Numbered from the stretch's first letter, positions 13,267 through 25,009 are shown. The stretch: DNA of 64,000 bases from Adiantum capillus-veneris (GCA_014529385.2 CM043949.1:110577977-110641976); one strand, 5' to 3'. Notes: a model not told the origin generated them from the sequence alone. Numbers and translations are program-made.

Positions 13267-14057
13267 TCCACCGTGTCAGATAGAGATCTTAGAATGACTA
13301 GTAATTTCTAGAAAGGTCTCTTTGAAAATCTAGGAACAAGATTGAATTTCTCTTCGGCCTATCAACCACAAATGGATAGCCAAAGTGAGATAGCCAATCT
13401 TATGATACTCGATCTACTAGAGACTTATGTTACCAAAGTAGATCAACGCTCACAATGTGAAAAGTACTTACCTCTTGTAGAGTATGCCTACAATAATATT
13501 CTACATACTTCTACGGCAAAAGCACCTTTTGAGATCATTAATGAGGGAAGACCTAAAAGTCCCTTGCTACTTAAAGTACATGGGAAGATCTTTTGCCGCC
13601 GATGAGTATAGCCGTGACCTACAAGAATCTTTTCAAAAGATTAAGGAGGATATATCCATCTCTCAACAAAGGAAAAAAGTTGCTGCTGACAAGCACAGAA
13701 GGGCCTTAACGTTCAAAGAAAATGATTGGGTCTTACTTAAGTTTCCTAAGGCTCGATTAAGGCAAACTACGGACAAAAATCCTACGGGCCATCAAAAGTA
13801 TAGAAAAAAGATACTATGGTCCTTTTCAAATTTTGAAGCCTATCAATGAGACGACCAACCAACTCAAGTTGCCCAACCATTGGCTCATACACAATGCTTT
13901 TCGTGTGAGCCTACTTAAGCCCTAGAAAGGAGAGCCACCAAGTGAACCAATTATTGAAGACCCTCCCGAAGTTGAAGACCAAGAAGAGGTGCTACAACCC
14001 GAAGCTATCCTTTGGCATGAAGACAAGGTGCTACGACATGGTAAGATTATACGACGG
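13267..14057 (+). pseudogene. gypsy-1 integrase C-terminus and first half of chromodomain
   Basis: Integrase resumes with VSDRDLRMTSNF, a TAG where Trp is normal, then AYQPQMDSQSE (the HPQTDGQSE block) and YAYNNILHTST. A frameshift near 13600 is followed by the Lys-rich linker and the GPF-like region (about 13790-13860). The tail (LKLPNHWLIHNAF, then WHEDKVLRHGKIIR) leads into the chromodomain, which gypsy-2 cuts at 14057. A second copy without that insertion lies at 40250-41115. Confidence 0.75.
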
Positions 14058-14899
14058 TGTCAGGAGTTTTTTGGAGCAAGGGATTGCGCATATGTACATA
14101 TACATGCATGGTGCATCAAATAAAGAATTGCCCATTTTTCAGAGCCAGGTGGTTACGTGGGGCCCACATGTGTACAGGTAGGACAGGGTGTACATAGTGC
14201 ATCGATTTTCACTATTATCAGTACTAGTGTGTTTTTCCTACAATAAGGAGGAGTTGGTAGCGCGTAAAACTTCTCGAGGAAGCTATCTGCGGGCCGAAAA
14301 CATGAGGTAAGCAGGTGCGTCAGATGGCATCAAGTGGCGTCAGGAGGCCGAACGGGGTCAATATTTGCACGTGGATGAATACGGACACAAAGTGGTGTTT
14401 TCTTGTGAGAGTTATGCAGAAAGGTCATCATTAGGACCACTTTTTGGGGCCACTTCACGTGGTTGTGAGACGCATTATTGAAAAGAAATGAGTGCCAGGT
14501 GTGCGCATGGATGCAGCAGGGTGACAACTATGCACTGCGAGGTCAGTTTTTGGCCTGTTCGGGGTCCGTTTGAGGTCATCTAAAAGGCCAAGGGTGCCCA
14601 ACTAATAAAGCTAAGTGTGGGAACTGAAAAACGAGAGAGAAGACGTGGAGAAGAGAGGAGGAACAACCGCAAGTGTGTTTGGGCTGTTTTTGGAGCATTT
14701 TTTGGCCCTAAAGTGCTCATCCGAGGTCGGATTTGAGAACTTTGATATTGTAGACTGGGGTTTTTGGGCGTTCCGAACGCAATGGCGCTGTCCATTTTGC
14801 CAAATTCCTCACATATTTTCTGCTGTTTTTTTGTGTAATCTTCTCCGGTGAGTGAAGACTCCGCTTAACATTGTGGTTGTATCTGGTGTATTTCCTCAA
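14058..14899 (+). repeat. 5' LTR of gypsy-2 (3' end missing)
   Basis: It aligns with 20457-21306 of the 3' LTR with scattered differences, then departs at TTTCCTCAA. The last roughly 296 bp present in the 3' LTR are absent here, and no obvious primer-binding site follows, so this end seems to have suffered a deletion. Confidence 0.8.
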
Positions 14900-14957
14900 C
14901 ACGGGTTCTTGCACGTGTGTTCAAAGGGGTTCTCAAAGCATTGTAACTTGGGTAGCC

Positions 14958-15820
14958 ATGGCTTTCTCTTATCCGGAGTTTCATGGAAGAAGTGATGAAG
15001 ATGTGGGAGATTTTTTGGAAAAGATGGAGGTTGCCTGCATTAGCAACCAGATTCATGACCCTGCGCAGATGTTACGTCTTCTCCAAATTTGTTTGAAGAG
15101 TGATGCATGAGTCTGGTCCAAAACATTTGAAGAGGAGTTGCGTGCAGCGGATCCACCTGTAAGATTTAGTTGGGACAATCTAAGGCATGGGTTGGAAGTG
15201 GAGTTTGTGAAGATAGAAGATCCTGACAAAGTGTGGCAAGAAGTACAAGGTTTGGTGCAAAAGGAAGGTGAGCCAGTATATGCGTACATACGTAAGTTCT
15301 CATTGGCATGGGAGCACCACAGGTACCCCCTCCTGACATGATGAAGAAGGACAGGTTCTTGGCTGGTCTTTGGGAGAATATACGTTGGAGAGTGGAGCTA
15401 AAGAAGCCTAGGACATATGAAGATGCACTAGAGGTAGCAAGGAACAAAGAGTGGAAGTTGAGGAAAATGAGCCTGTTAGGGGTGGAGTCTTTGCCCATGA
15501 GGTCTGAATTTCAGCCTATAGAGTCTTTACAAGGTCGCATATCAGGGGTTCATCATGAACCAGTGGTTCCTGTTACTACTCAGGTTATGCTAGCAGTGGT
15601 CATTACATCGGTGCAAGATGATGGGCTAAGGCAAGACATGAGGCAAGTGGTAGATTTGATGAAGAATCTCAGCCTAAACATGCTAGGTCAAGTGGGAAAT
15701 AATCGAGGTTGAGGGAGGTTTGCAAATTAGCCAGGAGGTGAAGAAAGTCCTAGGAATGGTGTTGGACAAAGCAATGGTAGGTTTTGGAGGCAGACGCCCA
15801 CATGTTACAATTGTGGAGAG
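14958..15820 (+). pseudogene. gypsy-2 gag
   Basis: The start is ATG at 14958 (MAFSYPEFHGRSDED), a common opening of plant gypsy gag proteins. The frame is broken by a TGA near 15108 (SDA*VWSK) and by a frame change near 15308-15340, and continues in the pol frame with KKDRFLAGLWENIRW and, near 15800, a CCHC zinc knuckle (CYNCGELGHISPQC). A TGA near 15710 and a TAG near 15726 separate the knuckle from the rest. The protein would form the particle; this copy cannot make it intact. Confidence 0.75.
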
Positions 15821-18800
15821 TTGGGTCACATCAGCCCGCAATGTGATAAGCCACCAAGGATGGGGGGAGATATGTATCCATTGCCAAGACAGGTGTTAAC
15901 TAGGTCAAATGATTATGGCATCGAAATTAAGGGAGATGAAGGAACCAATGGATTAACCCAAGAGGAAAAGGGAAAGACAAAAGTGCTAAGTGTAGTCATC
16001 TTGGAGAAGGCATCAAAGCTAGAGGATATTTTAGTGATGCCTATTGGGAAGAGGACCACAGAGGATAAGGAAGGAAGAAGTGCCCCAGGTCCTAGTAAGA
16101 AGAAAGGAAAGAGCCATGAAGGCGAGGATGTCAAGGCCAAGAGGAAAAGGAGAGCTCGTCGAAAGTTTCATGTTTCATATTTTCCACTAGGGGATGGGCA
16201 ATTAAGCTATGACATGAAGGAGGATCTGACGAGCAAGAAGGCAGATGTTACTTTTGGGAAGCTTATAGAGATGGTGCCTAAGCTAAAGCGACAGTGGAAG
16301 AGGATGGTTAACCCAATGGAGACAGAGCCAGAGAGAGGTTCAGTAAAGGTGTTGGCAATGGATGAGCTACCAGACATTTGTCCAATAGTAGACGTGTGGC
16401 ATAAAAGGAAAAATTTGGGACAAGGTTATGTGGATGGCGGAGCCCAAATATGCGTCATAACACACTCATGCGTTGAGAAGATGGGTCTCACAGTGGCTGG
16501 GGTGTCAGGTTTCCGGATTAGATTGGCAAACCATCAAAAAGTAAAATGCTTGGGTGTTGTAAAGAGCTTAGAAGTGGAGGCATATGATGCAAAGGCAGTG
16601 GTTGATTTTCATGTGATGCCAGCAGGGTTGGGAGCATATCCTATTATACTGGGCAGACCATGGTTACGTGCAGTGGGAGCTGTTCAAGATTGGCGACATG
16701 GTACGATTAGCCTCTATGGAAAGACAGGTACCAAGAAGCTTTATAATATGGACACAAGGAAACAATTAGAGGAGATTTATGAAGATGAGGATGAGTCTAG
16801 TGATGAAGACTCTTCCACGGTGACAGATGAGGACAATGATAGCACTACCAGTAGTGATGAGGATGCTGATGTTGCATTTCTTTTGATGGACAAAGAAATC
16901 CAAGATTTTGGTTTAGTTGCATTTGCGAATGAGGTTGAAGATGAAAGTGAAGGGCCTTATGAAGTGATTGAAGGGCTGATGCAAACCAAGGTTGAGATGT
17001 CAAAGAAGCAGAAATTGATGACACAAATGATCAGTGGAGACCTCTCAGCTATGGAGAAGGATATATATTTGCACATGCTGGCTAGTTTTCCTGATTTGTT
17101 CATTACTTCATATGAAGAGATCAGAGGGTTCAAGGGCGAAGAGATGCATATAGAGCTGAAAGAAGGTGCTAAGCCAGTGCGGCAAAGGCTAAGAAGGATG
17201 GGTCAAGAGCAAATGGAAGCCTTGCGAGAAGAGGTGGACAAGTTATTGAAGGCAGGGTTCATAGTCCCTGTGGAGACAGGGATGCATATAGAGCTGAAAG
17301 AAGGTGCTAAGCCAGTGCGGCAAAGGCTAAGAAGGATGGGTCAAGAGCAAATGGAAGCCTTGCGAGAAGAGGTGGACAAGTTATTGAAGGCAGGGTTCAT
17401 AGTCCCTGTGGAGACCACAGAATGGGTGAGTCCAGTTGTAGTCAGTCCAAAGAAGGATGGGAAGTGGATAATTTGTGTAGATTTTAAACCCTTAAATGCA
17501 GCCACTAAGAAGAACCCATATCCTCTTCCATTCATCGATCAGATCTTGGATTCAGTGGCTGGTTATGAGAGGTACAGTGTGTGTGATGGTTTTTCAGGCT
17601 ATTTTCAATTGAAGATTGCTCTTAAAGACCGCACAAAGACCACTTTTATTACGCCATGGGGATGCTATTGCTACACAGTATTGCCATTTGGGTTGTCAAA
17701 TGGACCATCTTTCTATCAAGAGAGAGCAAATTGGGTATTGGAACCATTCATTGGTAGTTGTGTTAAAGCTTTCATGGATGACTTCTGTGTCTACAGCAGT
17801 AGGGTTGAACACCATGAGAAGCTGCAGATGGTATTGGCTCGATATAATGAATGTGGAGGACAACTAAATCCAAACAAATGTCATCTAGCACAGCCAAGGG
17901 TGAAGTTATTGGGCCATATGGTGTCAGAAAATGGCATTGAGGCTGATCCAGACAAGGTTAAGTCTATTATTCTTCTTCCATCACCTACGAGTACGAAGCA
18001 ATTGGCAACTTTTATACACAAAGTGAAGTACATGGCACGGTTTATTCCATTGTCTTCGCAGCTTCTTTATCCATTACAACAAGTGGCAAATCATGATCCA
18101 TTGCAATGGGATGACAAGTGTGAAGAAGTGTTTCAAGAGGTGAAAGAGGTGTTAGGGGGGTTGTCAGCCATGCAAACTCCTGATTGGGAGCAAGTGTTTT
18201 ATGTAAATCCATCAGTAGGGGATGATACCATTGGAGCCATGATATTGCAAAAGGGAAAGGGCAGCCATTATATGAGGCCAGTGTATTGTGCAAGCCGAGT
18301 GAAGTTGGTAGCGGAGAGAAAGTTCTCGGAAGTAGAGCTAGTGATGGCCAGTGTAATATTTGCTTGTCGACGATTTCGTCATTACTTGCTACCACGGCCT
18401 TTTGTTTTCTTGACGAGTTATGCCTTTTTGCCACAGTTAATTAATGGTACTAACATGTCAAATGTGGTGAAGAAATGGGTAATTGAGCTGCAAGAGTTTG
18501 AGTTCTCTTTTCTAGTGGAAGACAGTACAAGGGCTACCCTAGCTGATTTGTTGACCTACAAGGAGAATCCCCTTATTGTTAAGGAAGAGGTGGTGAGAAA
18601 GGTAGTTGAAGAAGTGCCACAGATCAGCAATGCACATGTGTTGTTCTTTGATGGTTCATACAGAAAGAGCCATGATGCAGCTTCAGGGGGTATAGCACTT
18701 TATGATCCAAAGGGGAAGCTAGTATGCAAGAAAGGGTTCAAGTTGGATGCGCATAGTAATAATGAGGCTGAATATGCTACGTTGGAAGCTGGATTACACA

Positions 18801-20428
18801 TTTGTTTGAAGCATGGGGTTAGAAGGTTGAGCATAAAAGGTGATGCCTTGTTAGTTGTGAAGCAAGTGTTGGGTGTGTGGAAGAGTTGGAACACCTCATT
18901 GAAGGAAATGTGCTTAAGAATTAAAGGCCTGTTAAAAAAGTTCGAAGCATGGAGCATCAGACACATTGAACGTGCTCTAAATGGAGAGGCACATGAATCA
19001 GCTCAAGGCATGATTGGGGAGCTATTTGTGTTGAGGACCACTTTACCTCTTTATCATGGCCGGGAAAGTTTGGCTCAAGAAGAGGAGTTTTTGCTAACAG
19101 GAATTATTCCAAAGGAGATTCAAAAGTCTAAGAAGTATGGTTTTGTGCGTAGAGCATACATGTACAAATTGATTGGTGATGTCTTATACATGAAAGGGGC
19201 TGATCTCGTGTTGAGACGTGTACCTTGGCGGGAGGAGCTTTACAGAGTGTTGGAAGAGAATCATGAAGGCGCATGTGGTGGCCATTTTGCTCTAAAGATC
19301 ACCTTGCATAAGATTTTGCAAGAGGGGTATGTATGGCCTAGTTTGCACAAGGATGTTCACCATTGGTGTAGGTCTTGCAATAGGTGTCAAGCATTTGGGA
19401 AGAGAGTGTTGAAACCAGAGCTACGGAATACCATTATGGCGTTTGATGTGTTTGAAAAGTAGGGGATTGATGCAATAGGCCCGTTACCTATCACAAGCAG
19501 GGGCAAAAGCTATATCTTGACGGCAGTGGACTATCTCTCTAGATGGGCAGAGGCTATATCAATAAAACAGATCACTGCAAAGGATGTGGCAAAATTTGTG
19601 TATGATGAAATATGTTGCAAGTTTGGGGTGCCATTAGAGCTACTTTCAGATAAGGGGCCAGGATTTAGAGCTAAACTGCTAGACTTCTTATGCACAAAGA
19701 TGAAGATTAGGCACCAGCATACCACTCCTTATTACCCGCAGTGTAATGGCTTAAATGAAAGATTCAATGGTGAGTTGGTACAAATTCTTTCTAAAGTGAC
19801 ACAGCACCAAGGAAAGAATTGGGATTTGGAATTTCCTAGTGCATTATGGGCTTACCGTACTTCGGTGAAGACAGGTACAGGGTTTACTCCATTTCATTTG
19901 GTGTATGGAAAGGAAGCACTATTGCCTGTGGAGGTAGAGTTGCTTGCGGTCAAGATGTTAGAGAAGTTGCTTGGGCCGCCTAGTGATGCATTCAAAGAGA
20001 GGCTCTTGCAGTTACAAGAGGTCCAGTTGGATAGGATGAGCGCATTGGAGCATTACGGGCAGATGCAGGATAAGGCTTTGGCAAAGATAAATGAAAAGGT
20101 CAAAAGTAAGGGTATCAAGAAGCATGACTTAGTTTTGCGTTACAACAGTAAGCTGGACAACACCTTCCAAAAGAAGTTTCAGATTAAGTGGGAAGGCCCT
20201 TTCAAGGTAGTGGAGTGTTTTCCAAATGGTACATATCAGTTGGCTAACCTGGATGGGATTCTACATAAGTCAAGGGTAAATGGATTGTGTCTTAAATTAT
20301 ATCATGCCAGGTTAATGATGGTGGAGCAAGATGAGCTGTCTGTGGAGCAAGCAATGTTGGTGAGGGATGAGGAGACCTGTGATGCGGCGAGTCTTATATC
20401 TCTCTTTGCTGCTGCTGATCATGAATGA
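15821..20428 (+). pseudogene. gypsy-2 pol: protease, RT, two RNase H regions, integrase; one internal TAG
   Basis: A single frame runs from the zinc-knuckle tail to 20428 with one stop, TAG at 19460-19462 (FEK*GIDAIGP), where relatives carry Trp. Domains in order: a Lys-rich linker; protease with YVDGGAQICVI (about 16425-16460) and ILGRPWLR; an acidic Asp/Glu/Ser tract (about 16780-16870); RT with FKPLNAATKKNPYPLP, CDGFSGYFQLKI, LPFGLSNGPSFYQ and the catalytic FMDDFCVYS (about 17770-17800); the gypsy RNase H (about 18180-18420); a second RNase H (FFDGSYRKSHDAASGG, SNNEAEYATLEAG, KGDALLVVKQVL; about 18640-18880); integrase zinc finger (HEGACGGHF to CRSCNRCQ, about 19260-19395); and the DDE core (AVDYLSRW, LSDKGPGF, LNERFNGEL). 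An exact in-frame duplication adds 46 residues in front of the RT core. Confidence 0.85.
17142..17417 (+). repeat. Exact 138-bp in-frame tandem duplication in gypsy-2 RT
   Basis: Two copies of 138 bp lie head to tail, starting GATGCATATAGAGCTGAA (ATG at 17144 and 17282) and ending GTGGAGAC. I see no difference between them. Each encodes 46 residues, including KPVRQRLRRM and LLKAGFIVPVE, the N-terminal entry of gypsy RT. The duplication keeps the frame open. Confidence 0.95.
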
Positions 20429-20439
20429 TCTAGCAGGCT

Positions 20440-20449
20440 AGGGGATGGG
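20440..20449 (+). promoter_or_regulatory. Polypurine tract of gypsy-2
   Basis: AGGGGATGGG lies a few bases before the TGTCAGG start of the 3' LTR at 20457. This is the position expected for the plus-strand primer of reverse transcription. Confidence 0.7.
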
Positions 20450-20456
20450 CAAATTA

Positions 20457-21602
20457 TGTCAGGAGTTTTTTGGAGCAAGGGATTGCGCATATGTACATAT
20501 ACATGCATGGTGCAGCAAATAAAGAATTGCCCATTTTTCAGAGCCAGGTGGTTACGTGGGGCCCACATGTGTACAGGTAGGACAGGGTGTACATAGTGCA
20601 TCGATTTTCACTATTATTAGTACTAGTGTGTTTTTCCTACAATAAGGAGGAGTTGGTAGCGCGTAAAAATTCTCGAGGAAGTTATCTACGGGCCGACGAC
20701 ATGAGGTAAGCAGGTGCGTCAGATGGCATCAAGTGGCGTCAGGAGGCCGAACGGGGTCAATATTTGCACGTGGATGAATACGGACACAAAGTGGTGTTTT
20801 CTTGTGAGAGTTATGCAGAAAGATCATCATTAGGACCACTTTTTGGTGCCACTTCACGTGGTTGCGAGACGCATTATTGAAAAGAAATGAGTGCCAGGTG
20901 TGCGCATGGATGCAGCAGGGTGACAACTATGCACTGCGAGGTCAGTTTTTGGCCTGTTCGGGGTCCGTTTGAGGTCATCTAAAAGGCTAAGGGTGCCCAA
21001 CAAATAAAGCTAAGTGTGGGAACTGAAAAACGAGAGAGAAGACCAGAAAAAACGTGGAGAAGAGGGGAGGAACTTTTAGAAGTGTGTTTTTGCTGTTTTT
21101 GGAGCATTTTTTGGCCCTAAACTGCTCATCCGAGGTCGGATTTGAGCACTTTGACATTGTAGACTGGGGTTTTTGGGCGTTCCGGACGCAATGGAGCTGT
21201 CCATTTTTCCAAATTCCTCACATATTTTCTGCTGTTTTTCTGTGTAATCTTCTCCGGTGAGTGAAGACTCCGCTTAACTTTGTGGTTGTATCTGGTGTAT
21301 TTCCTCAATATTGTGTGAACTATTTGCCCCATTGGTGTTGGGCTGAGCTTCATTGAGTCTAAACAACAGCAATTTTCCTCCTTTGAGCTGAATTGAGAGT
21401 GTGTGTGTGAGTGTGTATGTGTGAGTGTTGAGTGGGCAAGTGGGAAATCTCTCTCTTCTCACTCCGTCGGTGTGTTCCCTGTCTCGGCCAGGTGTGTTGT
21501 GTAAGCCGAGTGGTGCCCCATAGTGTGTGTGTGTGTGTATCATTCCAAGAGTGTGTGTCGGGTCGTTATAGAGGTGCTGTGTGTGTTTTCATCCCGCTCA
21601 CA
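20457..21602 (+). repeat. 3' LTR of gypsy-2
   Basis: It starts TGTCAGGAG after the polypurine tract and ends GCTCACA before the ACGG target duplication. It is about 1146 bp long. Its last 296 bp, rich in GTGTGT, are absent from the 5' LTR copy. Confidence 0.85.
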
Positions 21603-21716
21603 ACGGTATCTTATTAAGTTCAAAAATTATCCTTTTGAAGATGCTAGATGGATGCAAGGAATACAGCTTAAGGATAGTATGAACCTTGTCAATGCTTACA
21701 ATGCTACATTAGAGTA
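21603..21716 (+). pseudogene. gypsy-1 chromodomain, second half
   Basis: After the ACGG duplication the frame continues with YLIKFKNYPFEDARWM, the counterpart of the YLVKWKGYP core of retrotransposon chromodomains, and ends near NAYNATLE. In the duplicate copy (about 41020-41110) the two halves are contiguous. In active relatives the domain guides integration to particular chromatin. Confidence 0.7.
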
Positions 21717-22075
21717 AGCAGATGACAAATTTATTTTAAATGACCCATGTTTTTGTCTTATAAGACTAGTTCTTTTTTTAATTGTGCACAAATTTAAATA
21801 GTATGCATGCTTAGAATTATGTTTGTGATGACGACGTCTCTCAAACACCAAGTAGAATTTGTCACTCTACTTTGGGAGAATGAAATGGACTAAAGAGCAC
21901 ACATGCTTGCGGCAGCTATGTCTCCCAAGCACCAAATGGATTAGTCATCCATCTTGGAAAGATGTCGTAGGGTAAAAAGGTATCCTCTACCCGCTAAGTA
22001 AGATTGACTAATGACTAAGGATTTATCTCTTCTACCTCATAGTCGAGGACCACTATCATTTCAAGAGAGAGGTAA
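21717..22075 (+). other. gypsy-1 3' untranslated region
   Basis: There is no coding potential. The same sequence follows the chromodomain in the copy at 41142-41500. The purine-rich AAGAGAGAGG just before 22076 is the likely polypurine tract. Confidence 0.6.
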
Positions 22076-22834
22076 TTTCATAAAAACTAATATCTAACCA
22101 ACCCAAATGATTTTCTCAGATTAAATTGATCACTTAATGTGGGAGAATAAACGGGAACAAGGGTTAAGATATTGAGATGTATGTGCTTATAGATCTATCT
22201 CAACAAGGGGCCAATGATAAAGGGGCCCAAATGAGAGATGGTCTATCAAAGAGCAAGGCTAACCAATGGAGCATAAGACCTTCATTGAAGACCTCCAATA
22301 GTTAGTGTAAAAGTCCTTTGACCTTAGGTAAGCTAGGACTGAGCTTGAGGTGGGAACCCGGTCCAAGCTTGAGTGCTTGAGGTGGGAACCCGGCCAAGCT
22401 TAAGCTGCTTGATGATTGAGGTGCTTGAGATGCTTGATGATTGAGATGCTTGCGGTGCTTGTCATGCTTGAGATGCTAGGGTTGCACTTGAGGTGAGAAC
22501 CCAACCCAAGCTTGAAGTGCTTAAGGGCCAAGGTTGTGGTGGGAACTAGGCCTATGCATGAGGGTCTTGAGGTGTCAAAAGGTCAAGATTCAATCCCTAC
22601 AAGGAGGGGGCGAGCCCTACAAGAGGGGGGATGAGAGAGAACACCCACACACTCACACAAGGCATGCATGTAAAGAAAGCAAAAGGGACACTTGTCAAGC
22701 TCCTCCCATGGTGTGCCTGAAGCCAATTGGTTCACCCAAGGGGTCCAATGTAATTTAGGAGATTTAATCAATTGATTTTGCATTTATCAAGTCCTCTCTC
22801 TCAAAGGGGAAAGGGGGACACTTGTCCCAAGGCT
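22076..22834 (+). repeat. 3' LTR of gypsy-1, truncated
   Basis: It matches the first 760 bp of the 5' LTR. The terminal TG is changed (TTTCATAAA) while the duplicate at 41501 keeps TGTCATAAA. It ends at CCCAAGGCT, where unrelated sequence starts. The identical breakpoint at 44338 shows that the truncation predates the duplication. Confidence 0.8.
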
Positions 22835-24697
22835 TTACAAAAATTTAAAGTTGTAGTATAAGTTTTTTATAGCTTTACGAAAATTTAAAGTTGTAGTATA
22901 AAATTTTTGTTGTGACATTCCAAATTTAAACTGCTAATGTTATTCTTATTTGCTAAATTAAATCCTCATGATTATCAACAATGACTAAGTCAACTCTATA
23001 CAAGAAAATCACTAATATCATATTTGCCATCCTTTTCAAAAACATGGTGATTAGCATGTGAAGAGTTCTGATACCTACGTGTATGAAAAATTTCAACAAT
23101 ATTTTGATACCTTGCCCTTGGAGCCTATAGTGGACCATGAAATGCTTTAATTAACTTGCCTTCAAATTGATGGTAGCATCACAACTAGGACAAACAATCT
23201 TTTTCTTTTCTGAAAAGAGTACTAGTGTCTATAAGCTATCAAGGGTTACCTATAGTGTCATGTATAAAGTGTGTATGCAAGTGGAACTTTCAAGAAGGGT
23301 GAGTTCTTAGTGTATTTTTTGTGTCCTTGAAAAATAAAATTGAAGAGCATGTGTTGCCATATATATGTGTTGAGAAAAAAGACCTAATTAGTTGGAACAT
23401 TGACAAATGTTCGGGTCTCCAACTTTACAAGTCTTCAAGCTCATAGTAGGAGGGCTCAAATGATGAAAATGACCCCATTGCTATGCCCATAATTTGATAA
23501 TCTCAAAATCAGATACATGGCATGATTCAAAGTAGAAAAGACATCTCAAGATGTACATAAGAAAATAAAAAAGATTAAACAAAAGAAATTGTTGGTGAGA
23601 GATTATGCTCCAACAATTAAGGAACTTGATGAATAGTTTGCATGCAAACCAAAGACAATCTTGGGATTGGTTTTGTGACTACTTTTGTAGGGGACTGAGG
23701 AAGCATCTGAAGAGTGTTGTTTGCAAGACATGCACCCCTCTCTCAACCCCAATTTTTTGGCAGCTTGGTGGATGCATCCATGAGAGATGAGAGAAGTATG
23801 GGATAATTGAAAGAAAAGCAAGAAGAAGAAACCCAAAGAATATTCCGATTTTGATGATGAGGAATATACAGATGAAGTAGAGGAAGATACATGGAGTGAA
23901 AAGAAGAAGAAGAAATAAGAAAAGTCCAAAAAGCAGAAGAACAAGGGGAAAAAGAAGAGAAAAAATCAAATTTCGATGATGCCTCTAGCATCAACAAAGT
24001 GATTCTAGAAAGTATAAAGGAGAATCAACCTTCACCATTAATAAATGTTTCCAAACCATCATATGCTTAGGTATGCAATATAACTAGGAATGACTATGAT
24101 GATTGTTATTGTAACCCTAATTTCAAGGGAGGAGACCACCACACATTTTGGACAAAAATGAAATCAAGATAAAAAGTGGTGGGCCCCCAACCTAGACCAA
24201 ACTTCAAAATATAGGTCCATAAGGGACATTTTAGCAACGAAATTGGCACAAATATGTAGAGATATTCCCAACAAAACAATCCCTTTCAATTATGCACCTA
24301 CTGTGGAACTTTAGACACATGACATTTCAACAAGGAAATTGGACACAAATATGCAGAGATATGCCCAACAAAACAATCCACTTCAACTATGCACCTAGTC
24401 AAGGACTTGCATGTCATACTATGGTGCAAGCATAGTTATGAAAGGGGCATTCCAATTGTTAATTGCACACCCAACAATGTAGAAGCTAGTTCCTTTAATG
24501 AAAGAAGGATGAAGCCACCTGCTCTATTAAATGCAATGCTTTTGGAGGAATGTCCCTTTGAAACCGAAGATAAGAAGAGGAAGGTAAAAGAAAAACACCC
24601 CAAGCAAAACCTTTACAATGGACAAGGAAGGTTGAAGCAAGAAGTAAGTAGGGACGACCTACACTAATTTCAATGTGATTATGCTGAGTGCATTGAG
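22835..24697 (+). mobile_element. Decayed gypsy-like gag relic, copy A
   Basis: It opens with two 40-bp tandem units (TTTACRAAAATTTAAAGTTGTAGTATAA). After that I see only fragments: a gag-like stretch near 23605-23790 and a Lys/Glu-rich stretch near 23800-23960. The region is nearly identical to 44339-46106, where the downstream part of the same relic (protease, start of RT) is present. Here it is cut at 24697 by element 1. Confidence 0.6.
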
Positions 24698-25009
24698 GTA
24701 AGAAGTGCCATGTCGGCTTAGAGAGAGAAAATGAAAATGTTAAATTGTGCATTTTATGTGATACTTTTCTGCACAACAAGCCAAAATGACATTCTTTGGT
24801 AGGTAGCCGCCGTCTTCATCATTCTTATCCTTCGTTCTCTTGTCAGGAATCCAACTAACCGTATGAATAATGATTTGAAACACCAACTTACAAGCGTTTC
24901 CTCCAGAAACATAAGCCACACGAACTCTATCAACTCTAAACTTGAGAATATGGCCTTCCCTCCCAAAACCTGAGATATTTCTCCGTCTTCTTCTGTATCA
25001 ACTCTAGGA

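Larger units (their letters stand above)
14058..21602 (+). mobile_element. gypsy-2: near-complete Ty3/gypsy element with a second RNase H
   Basis: The ends are TGTCAGGAG and GCTCACA, flanked by the 4-bp duplication ACGG (14054-14057 and 21603-21606); if the following T is counted, the shared string is ACGGT. The empty site is preserved at 41029-41034 in the duplicate copy. Internal order is gag, zinc knuckle, protease, RT, RNase H, a second RNase H, integrase. The two RNase H regions and the VDGGAQ protease suggest a relative of the plant Tat lineage, which is known for an acquired archaeal-type RNase H; that assignment is inference. It is much less decayed than gypsy-1: from 15821 to 20428 a single frame holds one stop. 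Confidence 0.9.
5774..22834 (+). mobile_element. gypsy-1: chromovirus-type Ty3/gypsy element with two nested insertions
   Basis: This is a long gypsy element. In order it has a 5' LTR (5774-7383), a primer-binding site, gag with a zinc knuckle, protease, RT, RNase H, integrase, a C-terminal chromodomain-like stretch and a 3' LTR (from 22076, cut at 22834). Its body is split by a solo LTR of the same broad family (11633-13266) and by gypsy-2 (14058-21602). Frame breaks and stops in gag, RT and RNase H make it non-autonomous. Removing the nested insertions leaves an element of about 7.9 kb, normal for gypsy. The chromodomain places it with chromoviruses. The right LTR is joined to unrelated sequence at 22834, so no target-site duplication could be compared. 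Confidence 0.85.

Noticed and set aside
21283-21310. Considering the gypsy-2 3' LTR to end at the point where the 5' copy diverges
   Set aside because: The ACGG target duplication and the empty site in copy B place the true end at 21602.
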